Shown piece by piece: positions 24,892 through 34,292 of a stretch of 56,565 nt of DNA. Numbering within the stretch: the first letter of the stretch is position 1; the number at the start of each line of letters is the position of its first letter. The notes below the pieces were generated by a model. The model did not search any database and was not told where the DNA came from. It saw only the letters and a list, made by a program, of their open reading frames with translations. Source of the stretch: Methanobacteriota archaeon (GTDB lineage: Archaea > Halobacteriota > Methanomicrobia > Methanomicrobiales > Methanoculleaceae); assembly GCA_016841955.1 (NCBI GenBank), contig JAENYE010000002.1:108779-165343 (forward strand), in the 5' to 3' direction. The translations under genes and the position numbers were made by a program.

Positions 24892-26100
24892 ATGGACCAA
24901 CTCCCCGACCGAGACGACAAATCCCAGAAATATCTCGGCAATGGGGGCCTCATCATCCTGATCGCGGTGCTCTCCGCCTTCGTCCCGCTCTCGACCGATC
25001 TCTACCTTCCCGCCCTTCCCGGCATGGGAGACTACTTCGGCGTCTCCGCCGGCCTCACCAACCTGACCCTGATCCTCTTCTTTCTCTTCTTCAGTCTCGG
25101 GCTGCTCTTCTGGGGGCCGCTCTCCGACAGGTACGGCCGACGGCCCGTCCTCCTGGCCGGACTTGCGCTTTACATCGCCGCGAGCGTGGGATGCGCTGCA
25201 TCATGGGGTATCTGGCACCTGATCGCCTTCCGCATCCTCCAGGCCGTCGGCGGCAGCGCCGCCTCCGCGGTCGCGATGGCGATGGTCAAAGACGTCTACG
25301 ACGGGAGGAGGAGGGAGTCGGTGCTCGCGCTCGTCCAGTCCATGGTCGTCATCTCGCCCGCCGTCGCCCCGGTCCTCGGGGCGTTCATGCTCCCCTACAC
25401 CTCGTGGCGGGGCCTCTTTGCGACGCTCGCCCTCATCGGCGTCGTTTCGTTCGTCGGCGGCATCCTCCTCCAGGAGACCATCCCCTCGCGGTCGACCGGC
25501 ACCATGGCGCAGTCCGCCCGCCGGCTCGGAGCCGTGCTCAAAAACCCCGGTTTCGCCTCGCTCCTCGTCGTATTCTCGCTCGTGAGCACCGCTTCCTTGG
25601 CGTTCGTCTCCGCCTCGTCGTATATCTACCAGGATGGGTTCAGCCTCTCGGAGCGGTGGTACAGCTTCTACTTCGCCCTCAACGCCGTCGGCCTGATAGC
25701 GGGCCCGGTCCTCTACCTCTGGCTCTCCCGGCACGCGAGCCGCCGGTCGATCGTCGGAGCCGGGTTCGTCGTCATGATCGGCGCCGGGGTGCTCGTCTGC
25801 CTCTTCGGGAACTTCGGCCCCCTGGCCTTTGCCCTTGCCCTCTTCCCGGCCTCGCTGATGGGGAGCGCCGTGCGGCCGGCGGGTGCGTTCCTGATGCTCG
25901 ACCAGCAGAGAGAGGATACCGGCTCCGCATCCGCCCTGATCAACTGCTCAAGCCTCGTCTTCGGCAGTGCCGGGATGATCCTCGTCTTCCTCGACGGGAG
26001 CAACCTCGTCTTCGGCCTCGGGGCGATCAACGTGGCGGCCGGGGTGGCGTGTCTTTTAGGGTGGACGGCGATCGGGAGGCGGGGGCTGGTGAAGTTCTGA
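24892..26100 (+). CDS. MFS multidrug transporter, Bcr/CflA type
   Basis: A 402-residue carrier with 12 predicted membrane helices. The first helix ends VPLSTDLYLPALPGM, the motif of Bcr/CflA drug-proton antiporters, and the loop 2-3 motif GPLSDRYGRRPV is intact. Likely exports a hydrophobic compound by proton exchange; the substrate is not known. It stands alone on the plus strand, followed 30 bases later by a vapC remnant. Confidence 0.9.
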   Translation: MDQLPDRDDKSQKYLGNGGLIILIAVLSAFVPLSTDLYLPALPGMGDYFGVSAGLTNLTLILFFLFFSLGLLFWGPLSDRYGRRPVLLAGLALYIAASVGCAASWGIWHLIAFRILQAVGGSAASAVAMAMVKDVYDGRRRESVLALVQSMVVISPAVAPVLGAFMLPYTSWRGLFATLALIGVVSFVGGILLQETIPSRSTGTMAQSARRLGAVLKNPGFASLLVVFSLVSTASLAFVSASSYIYQDGFSLSERWYSFYFALNAVGLIAGPVLYLWLSRHASRRSIVGAGFVVMIGAGVLVCLFGNFGPLAFALALFPASLMGSAVRPAGAFLMLDQQREDTGSASALINCSSLVFGSAGMILVFLDGSNLVFGLGAINVAAGVACLLGWTAIGRRGLVKF

Positions 26101-26130
26101 AGCGTCCTCCTTGCGACGGGAGGATCTTAA

Positions 26131-26346
26131 TTCGAGGCGATCTTGCGGGCGCTGATCGAGCTTCCGATCACCGACGAGACCTATCGGGTCTTTGGGGCGC
26201 TCGCTGCCGAACTCCAGGGACGCGGCAGACCTATCGGCGATTTCGACGAGGTGATCGCCGCGATCACGCTCACGGGCGACGGCGAGACCGTCACCCGGGA
26301 CAGTCACTTCACCCGCGTTCCGGGGCTGAAGGTCAGGACGCATTAG
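26131..26346 (+). pseudogene. Remnant of a VapC-type PIN-domain toxin
   Basis: The frame encodes the C-terminal half of a PIN domain: LPITDETYRVFGALAAEL, then GRPIGDFDEVIAA with the conserved acidic pair, then VTRDSHFTRVPGLKV, the usual VapC ending. An in-frame TAA at 26128-26130 closes it on the left, so the N-terminal strand with the first catalytic Asp is missing and no antitoxin gene is adjacent. It cannot be an active RNase in this form. Confidence 0.72.
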
Positions 26347-26373
26347 GGACCCACAGGCAGGGTAGTTTACTCG

Positions 26374-27588
26374 CTAACGGCTCCCCGTCTGCGGCGCCGG
26401 GTCCCGGACAGACAGGGCGAAGAACCCGCAGACTGCTGCAGCGATCAGGAAACTTGCGAAGAATCCGGGGTAAAAGCCACTACCGGCAATGATGACTCCG
26501 GTAACGAGGGGGCCCGCCGAGTGCCCGATATCCATAATAGACGATAACGCCCCCATCGAGGCTCCCATCTGTTCTTTTTGTGCAACATCCGCGACGTACG
26601 CACTGGTCGCAACCGTGGAGAGCGACATACCGAGAGCAAGAAGAGAGCTCACGAGAAGGAACGTTGTAAATCCCGACGCAAGCGGAATAGCGGCAACCGA
26701 GCACCCCAGAATGAAGAGTCCTATGATAATCTGGACCCGTTTGTCGACCCGGTCGGAAATCCTGCCAAAGGATGGTTTTGTCACCGCGACGATCAGCGTC
26801 TGGACGGCAAACAGGACCCCCGTCTGGTATGCACCCATCCCCCGGGAGAGCAGTATGAGCGGCAGGAACGTCTCGAATGCCCCGAAGGCAAAGTAAGTTG
26901 CCATATCCACGAGTGCCGTTGCCCGCAGTCTCCGGTTCGTGAAGAACGTCGCGAAACTTCTGCGAAACGCTGAGAACGGGAGGAGCGTGAGGGGGCCCGG
27001 AGTCTCCTCCCGGCAGGCAAGGATCAGGACGACTACCGGCACCGCGGCGATTGCTGCAGCGAGGTACACCATCCGGTAAGGAATGAGCCCGGGGTAAAAG
27101 ACGAAAAACGATATGATGACCCCGCCGACAAGCGGGGCAAGGGTTCTCCCGATCAGGGTTGCGGAAGAATACTGCCCGAGCACCTCCCCCTTCTTTTCGG
27201 CAAATCGCACCGCAATCATCGCAGCGATCACCGGCCCGAGGATTGCAGTTGCCATCCCGTGTAAGAACCGGACCGGGATCAGCCAGAGCGGATCGAAGAT
27301 GAAGAGGTAAAGCAGAGGTGCCAAGAGGAATATTGCTCCGGATGCGATGAGCAGTCTCCTCCTGCCCAGGTGGTCCGAGAGAACACCCACGGGAAACGAG
27401 AAGAGGATCCCGGCGAGCGGGGAGACCGCTGCAACCAGGCCGATGACGGCATCGCCGGCGCCCAGGGCCTGCGAGAAGAGGGGCAGCACCGGATTCTTTG
27501 AGATGGTGGTCGAGAAGATTGCAAAAAAACCGATCAGGAAGAGAATATACATCGTCCGGCGGTCCGGTGCGGAGTGATGCCCGATCAT
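26374..27588 (-). CDS. MFS transporter
   Basis: A 404-residue carrier with 12 predicted helices and the loop motif GVLSDHLGRRRLL between helices 2 and 3; helix 5 is GRTLAPLVGGV, as in drug-exporting MFS proteins. Not closely similar by eye to the MFS gene at 24892. A TATA-like CTATAAAT at about 27621-27630 predicts a leader of about 10 bases. Substrate unknown. Confidence 0.88.
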   Translation of the reverse strand: MIGHHSAPDRRTMYILFLIGFFAIFSTTISKNPVLPLFSQALGAGDAVIGLVAAVSPLAGILFSFPVGVLSDHLGRRRLLIASGAIFLLAPLLYLFIFDPLWLIPVRFLHGMATAILGPVIAAMIAVRFAEKKGEVLGQYSSATLIGRTLAPLVGGVIISFFVFYPGLIPYRMVYLAAAIAAVPVVVLILACREETPGPLTLLPFSAFRRSFATFFTNRRLRATALVDMATYFAFGAFETFLPLILLSRGMGAYQTGVLFAVQTLIVAVTKPSFGRISDRVDKRVQIIIGLFILGCSVAAIPLASGFTTFLLVSSLLALGMSLSTVATSAYVADVAQKEQMGASMGALSSIMDIGHSAGPLVTGVIIAGSGFYPGFFASFLIAAAVCGFFALSVRDPAPQTGSR

Positions 27589-28122
27589 GGTTCTTATCTC
27601 GGGTTAGCTTTTAATTGAATGGATTTATAGACGGCGATCCGATCGGAGACGGGTCTCTGCACGACCCCCCTGACAGCACACCCTTGAGAGCCGGCCGTGA
27701 GCGCGGCACAGCCCCTATCCGGCGCCAAACGACGGGTCCCGGGGTCGGGCATCCACAGGAGGACCCTCCCACGGGCAACCGGGAACAGCGGAAACTGCTC
27801 CATGATCCTAACGATCCGACGGCAAACCGGCAGGACCCTGAAGTTTCCGGAGATACTTTGATTACCCTTCGAAAAAAACAACAGTAAATTAATACATCCC
27901 ATTGCTTCCCTCTACTAGCCGGAAAGCTCCGGACGGAGTTGGTCGTTACAATCGTACCAGCTGGGGGCATGCATAACCCGGACACGCCGCAGGGGTATGG
28001 ATCCCCCTGCACGGTCTTCCGCGATGCCGGGAGAAGACCATCCCGGAGGACCCCACCGGCGATTGTGGCGTACGACGAAACGGCAACTGAAGAGCGGGAC
28101 GCCCGTAGAGAGGAGATCGGGC
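27589..28122. other. Long gene-free region ahead of the CheB/CheR gene
   Basis: The left end holds the promoter of the minus-strand MFS gene. A/T-rich GTAAATTAATA at about 27886-27896 is the best plus-strand TATA element and would give the CheB/CheR message a leader near 210 bases. That leader carries CCGGA/TCCGG arms (27919-27932) and a GCAGGGG/CCCCTGC hairpin (27989-28010). Open frames here are rich in Pro and Arg and look non-coding. Confidence 0.4.
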
Positions 28123-31110
28123 ATGAGAGACGGAGAAATGGACAATTCACAGGAGGAAGAGAACGGACGTGAAGAGACTTCCGCGGTCCCGGCCCCCGAG
28201 GCTCCCAGCGCCATTGTCGGGATAGGGGCATCCGCAGGAGGGCTTGAGGCGCTCGAACAGTTCTTCACGCATATGCCGGCGGATACCGGGATGGCATTCG
28301 TGCTGGTCACGCACATGGACCCGAACCAGAAAGGCATGCTCCCGGAACTCATCCAGCGGGCGACGGCGATGCCGGTGACGTGGGCCGAGGACGGCACGGC
28401 GGTCAGGCCGAACGCCGTCTACGTCAAACCGGCGAACGCCGACCTCGCCATCCTGCACGGCGCCCTCAACCTCCTGGAACCGGTGGCGACACGGGTGAGC
28501 CGGACGCCCATCGACCTCTTCTTCCGCTATCTCGCCGAGGACCAGAACGGCAAAGCGGTCGGCATCGTTCTCTCCGGGATGGGTCACGACGGAACCCAGG
28601 GCATCCGGGCAATCAAAGAGCGGTCGGGGACAGTGCTGGTACAGGAACCCTCCTCCGCACCGTACAGCAGTATGCCGGAGAACGCCATCGCCACCGGGCT
28701 TGCCGACTACGTCGCCCCGGTGGCCGAGCTCCCGCACCTGCTCATGACCTACATCCGCTCCGCAGATACCATCGCCCGGGAACCGGCAGTCCCGACGAGA
28801 ACGGTGGTAGACGGGCTGAAGAAGGTCTTTATCCTCATCCGAACGCAGACCGGCCAGGACTTCTCGATGTACAAGCAGAGCACGATCCGGCGCCGTGTCG
28901 AACGCCGGATGGGGCTGCACCAGCTGACCCGGATCGCGGATTACGTCCGCTATCTCCAGGAGAACCCGCAGGAGGTTAACATCCTGGCAAAGGAACTTCT
29001 CATCGGCGTGACCCGGTTCTTCCGCGACCCCGAAGCTTGGCAGGTCTTACAGGAGAAGGCGATCCGCGACCTCGTCCGCAATGCGCCGGAGGGGAGCGTG
29101 ATCCGGGTCTGGGTGGCGGGGTGCTCCACCGGGGAGGAGGCCTACACGATGGCGATCGTGCTCCGGGAGTGCCTGGACAACCTGGACCGCTACGGAGAGG
29201 TTCGCTACCAGATCTTCGCAACCGACCTCGACCCGGGGGCTATCGAGGTTGCCCGGCACGGCCGGTACGTCGCCTCCATCGCAGCAGATGTCTCTTTGGA
29301 GCGCCTGGAACGCTACTTCGTCAAAGAGGACGAGCACTACCGGATCCGCCAGGAGATCCGTGAGACCATCGTCTTCGCCCAGCAGAACGTCATCACAGCT
29401 CCCCCGTTCATCCACCTCGACATCCTCTGCTGCCGGAACCTGCTCATCTACCTCTCCGGGGAACTGCAGGAGAAGCTCATCCCCGTCTTCCACTACGCGC
29501 TCAAACCCGGCGGGGTGCTCTTCCTCGGAACGGCAGAGACGATCGGCGGCTACGGCGAGCTCTTCAAGACCGTCGACGGCAGGCAGAAGATCTTCCGGCG
29601 CCGGGAGACGTCCGCCCCCATCATCGACTGGGTCAATATCCCCGTCTCCTTCACCCCGCAACCGGCCGGTACCGCCGGCACCCGCGAGAGGCGCCCCACC
29701 CTCGTCGACGAACTCGCACCACGGGCGCTGCTCGAGCGGTTTGCCCCGCCTGCGGTGATCGTCAACGAGAACGGGGACATCCTGTACATCCACGGCAAGA
29801 CAGGGAAGTACCTGGAGCCCTCCCCAGGCAGGGCGAACCTGAACATCCACGCAATGGTCCGGGAAGGACTCAGTTACCCGCTGATTGCGGCTCTCCGCTC
29901 CGCACGGCAAGAGAAGAAAGGGACCGTAACAGAGTCGGTCTCCGTGAAGACCAACGGCGGTTTTCAAAAAATCCGCCTGACCGTCGCACCGATCGAGCGA
30001 TCTTCCGGAGCGGAAGACCTCTTCCTGATAGCCTTTGAGGATGTCGAGGAGACGGAGACGCAGCAGGTCCGCGAGACGTCGGGGGAGGGGCAGGACGATG
30101 CCCGGTGCGCCGAACTCGAGCGGGACCTCGCCGAAACCAGAGCACAGCTCCGGAGCACCATCGAAGAGATGCAGACCTCGCAGGAGGAAGAGAAATCGAT
30201 GAACGAAGAGCTCCAGTCGATGAACGAAGAGCTCCAGTCGACGAACGAGGAGATGACCACCTCCAAGGAAGAACTCCAGTCACTCAACGAGGAGCTCCTT
30301 ACGGTGAACACCGAACTCCAGGCCAAGATCGACGAGCTCTCCACGACGACCGACGACCTGCAGAACCTCCTCCGGGGCACCGGGATTCCTATGCTCTTCC
30401 TGGATCACAACCTCCGGGTGCGCCGGTTCACCAGGGCCGCCACGGAGATCATCAGCCTGCGATCGACCGACCTCGACCGGCCGGTCACCGATCTCGCCGT
30501 CAGCCTCCGGGACGAGCCGCTCGTCGAGGATGTCAGGGAGGTGCTCGATACCCTGCTGCCCCTGGAGAAGCAGGTGCAGACGGCGGACGGGCGGTGGTTC
30601 CAGATGCGGATCCTGCCCTACCGGACGGCGAGCAACCAGATCGACGGGGTGGTCGTCACGTTCGTCGAGATCACGCGGATCAAAGACCTCGAGCAGTCGC
30701 TCCGAAACGCCCGCACCTATGCGGAGAACATCATCGCGACGATACAGGAGCCGCTTGTCGTCCTCGACGCCGATCTGCGTGTCGTCTCAGCGAACCGGTC
30801 GTTCTACCAGACGTTCCGGGTCACGCCAGGCGAGACCGAAGGGGCACTCCTCTACACGCTCGGGAGCGGGCAGTGGGATATCCCCGACCTGCGCCGGCTG
30901 CTCGAGGAGATCCTCCCGGAGAAGGTGCAGTTTGAAGGGTTCGAGGTGAAGCACGACTTCCCGGGGATCGGGCAGAAGAACATGCGCCTCAACGCACGGC
31001 GGATCGTTTCCGGGACAGGACCCGACCTGATCCTGCTCGCCATCGAGGAAGTCACCGATCGTTTGAGAACAGAGATCGGCGAGGGCCGCGTGGAAACCAC
31101 CCTGGAATAA
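28123..31110 (+). CDS. CheB/CheR methylesterase-methyltransferase hybrid with PAS domains
   Basis: A 995-residue cytosolic protein. Domains in order: CheB methylesterase (about 29-215) with its triad S37 in GASAGG, H64 and D156 in GMGHDGTQG; CheR methyltransferase (about 225-490) with AGCSTGEEAYT; a linker; a long coiled coil (about 650-735) of repeated NEELQSxNEEL units; then two PAS domains. No receiver domain is fused. Such hybrids are common next to sensor kinases and may modify a non-chemotaxis partner. AGGAGATC five bases before ATG 28123 fixes the start. The histidine kinase gene follows after 13 bases, forming an operon. Confidence 0.92.
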   Translation: MRDGEMDNSQEEENGREETSAVPAPEAPSAIVGIGASAGGLEALEQFFTHMPADTGMAFVLVTHMDPNQKGMLPELIQRATAMPVTWAEDGTAVRPNAVYVKPANADLAILHGALNLLEPVATRVSRTPIDLFFRYLAEDQNGKAVGIVLSGMGHDGTQGIRAIKERSGTVLVQEPSSAPYSSMPENAIATGLADYVAPVAELPHLLMTYIRSADTIAREPAVPTRTVVDGLKKVFILIRTQTGQDFSMYKQSTIRRRVERRMGLHQLTRIADYVRYLQENPQEVNILAKELLIGVTRFFRDPEAWQVLQEKAIRDLVRNAPEGSVIRVWVAGCSTGEEAYTMAIVLRECLDNLDRYGEVRYQIFATDLDPGAIEVARHGRYVASIAADVSLERLERYFVKEDEHYRIRQEIRETIVFAQQNVITAPPFIHLDILCCRNLLIYLSGELQEKLIPVFHYALKPGGVLFLGTAETIGGYGELFKTVDGRQKIFRRRETSAPIIDWVNIPVSFTPQPAGTAGTRERRPTLVDELAPRALLERFAPPAVIVNENGDILYIHGKTGKYLEPSPGRANLNIHAMVREGLSYPLIAALRSARQEKKGTVTESVSVKTNGGFQKIRLTVAPIERSSGAEDLFLIAFEDVEETETQQVRETSGEGQDDARCAELERDLAETRAQLRSTIEEMQTSQEEEKSMNEELQSMNEELQSTNEEMTTSKEELQSLNEELLTVNTELQAKIDELSTTTDDLQNLLRGTGIPMLFLDHNLRVRRFTRAATEIISLRSTDLDRPVTDLAVSLRDEPLVEDVREVLDTLLPLEKQVQTADGRWFQMRILPYRTASNQIDGVVVTFVEITRIKDLEQSLRNARTYAENIIATIQEPLVVLDADLRVVSANRSFYQTFRVTPGETEGALLYTLGSGQWDIPDLRRLLEEILPEKVQFEGFEVKHDFPGIGQKNMRLNARRIVSGTGPDLILLAIEEVTDRLRTEIGEGRVETTLE

Positions 31111-31123
31111 CGGTAATGATATC

Positions 31124-32362
31124 ATGCAAAACCCGGACCCGGACCCGGACCTCCGACGGCGCGCCGAGGATGAAGCACGGAAGAGAGGACGCGCCGCACA
31201 CCTCCCGGAGCAGGACGTGCGGAGACTCTGTCACGAGCTCGAGGTGCACCAGGTCGAGCTCGAGCTCCAGAACGAGGCGCTGCGGGAGCTGCAAGATGAC
31301 ATGCGGATCTCCGAAGAGAAGTATCGCGACCTCTACGACTTCGCGCCCATCGGCTACATCACCCTGGATGCGGACGGCCGGATCCGTGAAACAAACCTGA
31401 TGGCTGCTTCACTGCTCGGGGAGCCCCGGGCAGCCCTCACGAACCAGCGGTTCCAGTACTTCCTGGAACGGGAGAGCATCCGGGACTTCATCGCATTCCG
31501 TGACCGGGTGCTCGCGGCCGAGGGGAAAGAGACTGTCGTGGTGCGGTTCAGGGCGACGCGGGAACACGTGTCCGCCTGGGTTCTTGTCGAGGGGAAGGCA
31601 GGGGAGGGGCAGACGTTCCGGGCCGCCCTGATCGACATTACCGGGCGAAAACTGGCGGAGGAAGCGCTTATGCGCCGTACCGACGACCTCATCAGGCTCA
31701 ACGTGGAGGTCGAGGCGGCACGCAACGAGGCGCAGCTGTACCTCGACATCATGACCCACGATGTCCGGAACGCGAACAACGTCTCGGGCATGTACGCCGA
31801 CCTCCTGATCGACCTGGCGGAAGGGGACCTGAAGACGTACGCAGAGAAGCTGCATGAGAGCATCGGCCGGAGCAGCGAGATCCTCAGAAACGTCGCCACC
31901 ATCCGGCGGACTCAGCAGGAATCCGTCGGTCTGGTGCCGGTGAACCTCGATGCGGTCATCCGGACCGAGATCGGCACCTTCCCCCGGGCATCGATCCGGT
32001 ACCAGGACGCTCATATCGAGGTCCTGGCGGACGGTCTCCTCTCGACCGTCTTCAACAACCTCATCGGCAACGCCGTCAAGTTCGGGGAGCCCGGAGTCGA
32101 GATCAACGTCCGCGTCGAGAAGGGCGACGGCAAGGTGCTGGTCTCGGTCGAGGATACCGGCCCGGGCATTCCCGACGAGGTGAAGGAGAAACTCTTCACC
32201 CGGTTCGAGCGAGGCAAAGCGCACGGTAGAGGAGAAGGCCTCGGGCTCTTCATCGTCCGCACTCTCGTCGAGCGCTACGGCGGGGAGATCCGGGTCGATG
32301 ACCGGGTGCCGGACAGGGCGGAGGAGGGAGCGGCGTTCCGATTTACGCTGAGGAAGGCGTGA
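31124..32362 (+). CDS. PAS-domain histidine kinase
   Basis: A 412-residue soluble kinase. An N-terminal coiled coil (about 30-65, LCHELEVHQVELELQNEAL) leads to a PAS domain (about 65-178), then a dimerisation helix with the phospho-acceptor H212 in DIMTHDVRNANN, and an HATPase domain with N box NNLIGNAVKF, G1 DTGPGIP and G2 GEGLGLFIV. No membrane segment and no receiver. It shares the THDxxNAxN helix with the kinase at 41167. Probably acts with the CheB/CheR hybrid just upstream. Confidence 0.92.
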   Translation: MQNPDPDPDLRRRAEDEARKRGRAAHLPEQDVRRLCHELEVHQVELELQNEALRELQDDMRISEEKYRDLYDFAPIGYITLDADGRIRETNLMAASLLGEPRAALTNQRFQYFLERESIRDFIAFRDRVLAAEGKETVVVRFRATREHVSAWVLVEGKAGEGQTFRAALIDITGRKLAEEALMRRTDDLIRLNVEVEAARNEAQLYLDIMTHDVRNANNVSGMYADLLIDLAEGDLKTYAEKLHESIGRSSEILRNVATIRRTQQESVGLVPVNLDAVIRTEIGTFPRASIRYQDAHIEVLADGLLSTVFNNLIGNAVKFGEPGVEINVRVEKGDGKVLVSVEDTGPGIPDEVKEKLFTRFERGKAHGRGEGLGLFIVRTLVERYGGEIRVDDRVPDRAEEGAAFRFTLRKA

Positions 32363-32490
32363 GATACGGATACAGACGGCTCAAATCGGGATGGCGGACC
32401 CTACCACCGGAAATTCCCGGATCCTATTGAAGAAAGACGGCTGTGCTGTGTTCCAGGACGATGTATATGCCGGATGTGGAGGAGATTCTG

Positions 32491-32524
32491 GAATGCCGGG
32501 GCATGGAAAAGACGCCCGGCATTC
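32491..32524. terminator. Inverted repeat between convergent genes
   Basis: GAATGCCGGG and its exact reverse complement CCCGGCATTC form a 10-pair stem with a 14-base loop. It lies between the ends of the histidine kinase (plus) and the lipoprotein (minus), so it may stop or stabilise both messages. There is no T-run, so a strict intrinsic terminator is not shown. Confidence 0.4.
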
Positions 32525-32543
32525 GTATCCCCTGAAAGATAGT

Positions 32544-33956
32544 TCACGGCACCCTCACCGCCTCGTCGTATGCGCCTTCCATGGTATACATCACCATCCC
32601 GTCAATGGTGCCGTTGTTGTCACGGGTGAATATGAACGAATCTGCAGATTCAGGTGTCACAAAAAACGTATCGTTGCCTTCGAAGAAGAGTTCGACAGTC
32701 TCACGGGGCACAACCGAGGTATACAACAGACGGTTGCCGTCCGGAACTACGGTATACGTCCATGTCTCTTCCCATACAGGCGCATATATTCCGGCATACT
32801 CCTCAAGCGCTGTTTCGGTCAGGGGAACGGCCCTGCGCTCGATCTCCTGGGGCAGGGAATACGGCTCGTTGAAGACGATCGCCGAGAGATCTCTGGCAAG
32901 GCTTCCCATCGGGGTTCTGTCATGGTTCGACAGGAACATGAGACTCACATTATCATCCGGATAATAGAGCGTGTACGAAATGAACCCGAAATTGCGCCCG
33001 CCGTGGCCGAACACGGTGCGGTTGCACATAACCCCGCCGACGATGCCGTAGTCGTATTCGGTCATCGCATCGATCGACTCAGCGGTGAGGATAGCGCCCG
33101 GCGTGTGGAACGCCCGTTCCCATGCATAGAGGTCTTCCGTCGTGGAGTGCAGCGAACCGGCGCCGTAGGAGTTATGGATATTCTGCAGATCATAGTGGAT
33201 GGGCCTGCCGTCCATCGTGGTATATCCGCTCGCACGGTTCAAGAAAACATCACGGGTATTATCCTGCCCGGTGCTGTTCATCCCGAGCGGTGCAAAGATG
33301 TTCTCCCGCAGATACTCGTCATACGACATGCCCGACGCCTGCTCGATGATGTAGCTCAACGTGATATAGCCGTTATTGGAATAGGTGTACCCTTTCCCGG
33401 GCTCGAAGGTGAGAGGGAGGTCGGCAAACCGGTTCACGAGTTCGGGGAGGGGGTAATCGACAGGGTCCGTCAGGAGGAATCCTCCCTCGGACGGGATCCC
33501 CGATGTGTGATTCAACAGATGGTAGATCCGGATATCCTTCCATCGCGGGGCATCGGGGATGTACCACACGATCGGGTCGGTGACATTCAGCCGGCCCTGC
33601 TCCTGCAATTTCATGATGCCGGCAGCAGTAAACTGCTTGGTGTTTGAGCCGATGGGAAACACGGTCTGCGGCGTGTTGGGGACGGAAAATTCGTAGTTGC
33701 CCATGCCATAGCCTTTCGAGAGGAGCACAACCTCATCCCTCGCCACAAGCACGGTCCCGCTGAACCGACCTGCGTCGGCAAGCGCCGTCATGTATTCGTC
33801 AAGGTTTTTTGATGCCGCTTCAGCAGCTTGAGAAAGTGGTGCCGCCGGAACGGCAGTGACGCCCTGAACGCCCTCTTCTCCTGATGGGGACGAGGTGATG
33901 CAGCCGCATGCAAGGATACTGATCACCAAGAAAAGTCCTGCAATTTTCATTCTCAT
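32544..33956 (-). CDS. Serine beta-lactamase-fold lipoprotein (class C-like hydrolase)
   Basis: A 470-residue secreted protein. The signal peptide ends in a lipobox-like ILACGC (Cys17 or 19), followed by a Ser/Pro-rich spacer. The catalytic motifs of the class C/PBP4* family are present: S104-x-x-K107 in IGSNTK, Y192-S-N194, and HGG in FGHGGRNFG. A beta-rich C-terminal domain of about 100 residues follows. In archaea these are probably peptidases or esterases, not antibiotic resistance enzymes. The start at ATG 33956 follows a TATA-like GGATTAAAAAC at 34017-34027, giving a leader near 35 bases. Confidence 0.9.
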   Translation of the reverse strand: MRMKIAGLFLVISILACGCITSSPSGEEGVQGVTAVPAAPLSQAAEAASKNLDEYMTALADAGRFSGTVLVARDEVVLLSKGYGMGNYEFSVPNTPQTVFPIGSNTKQFTAAGIMKLQEQGRLNVTDPIVWYIPDAPRWKDIRIYHLLNHTSGIPSEGGFLLTDPVDYPLPELVNRFADLPLTFEPGKGYTYSNNGYITLSYIIEQASGMSYDEYLRENIFAPLGMNSTGQDNTRDVFLNRASGYTTMDGRPIHYDLQNIHNSYGAGSLHSTTEDLYAWERAFHTPGAILTAESIDAMTEYDYGIVGGVMCNRTVFGHGGRNFGFISYTLYYPDDNVSLMFLSNHDRTPMGSLARDLSAIVFNEPYSLPQEIERRAVPLTETALEEYAGIYAPVWEETWTYTVVPDGNRLLYTSVVPRETVELFFEGNDTFFVTPESADSFIFTRDNNGTIDGMVMYTMEGAYDEAVRVP

Positions 33957-34016
33957 GATAATCTCTCGATAATTTTTCCTGAATCCCACAGAGTTGCATT
34001 CACCCATGGTCCAGGG

Positions 34017-34027
34017 GTTTTTAATCC
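34017..34027 (-). promoter_or_regulatory. TATA box of the beta-lactamase-fold lipoprotein gene
   Basis: GGATTAAAAAC read on the minus strand, predicting transcription start near 33993. The rest of the 336-base gap 33957-34292 shows no gene; CTTATTGG at about 34190 is a possible plus-strand element for the synthetase gene. Confidence 0.4.
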
Positions 34028-34292
34028 GGATATGTGAGAAAAGGAATTGCCAGGCGAAGTAGTTTGTGATCGCACCTGACCGGGTTTCAATTAGACGAAA
34101 GACCACAGCACCCCTATCGGATTTATCATGTTCAATCACTGCAAATTCTATAAAATGGATATGAAACCCACGTAGTAAGGTACTTTCCACTTATTGGTTT
34201 GACCTTCCAGGAGACGGTTCACCTGTCAGGGAACACAAACCGCAAAAACAGAGGGACGCTCGCAGAGGCGTCCACAGCATGAGGACACAACC

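Noticed and set aside
27611-28231. Long minus-strand frame and a 90-codon plus-strand frame ahead of the CheB/CheR gene
   Set aside because: No domain, skewed composition, and the minus frame runs into the CheB coding region.
32391-33647. A 418-codon plus-strand frame
   Set aside because: Lies antisense to the beta-lactamase-fold gene, which has signal peptide and all catalytic motifs; the plus frame has no recognisable domain.
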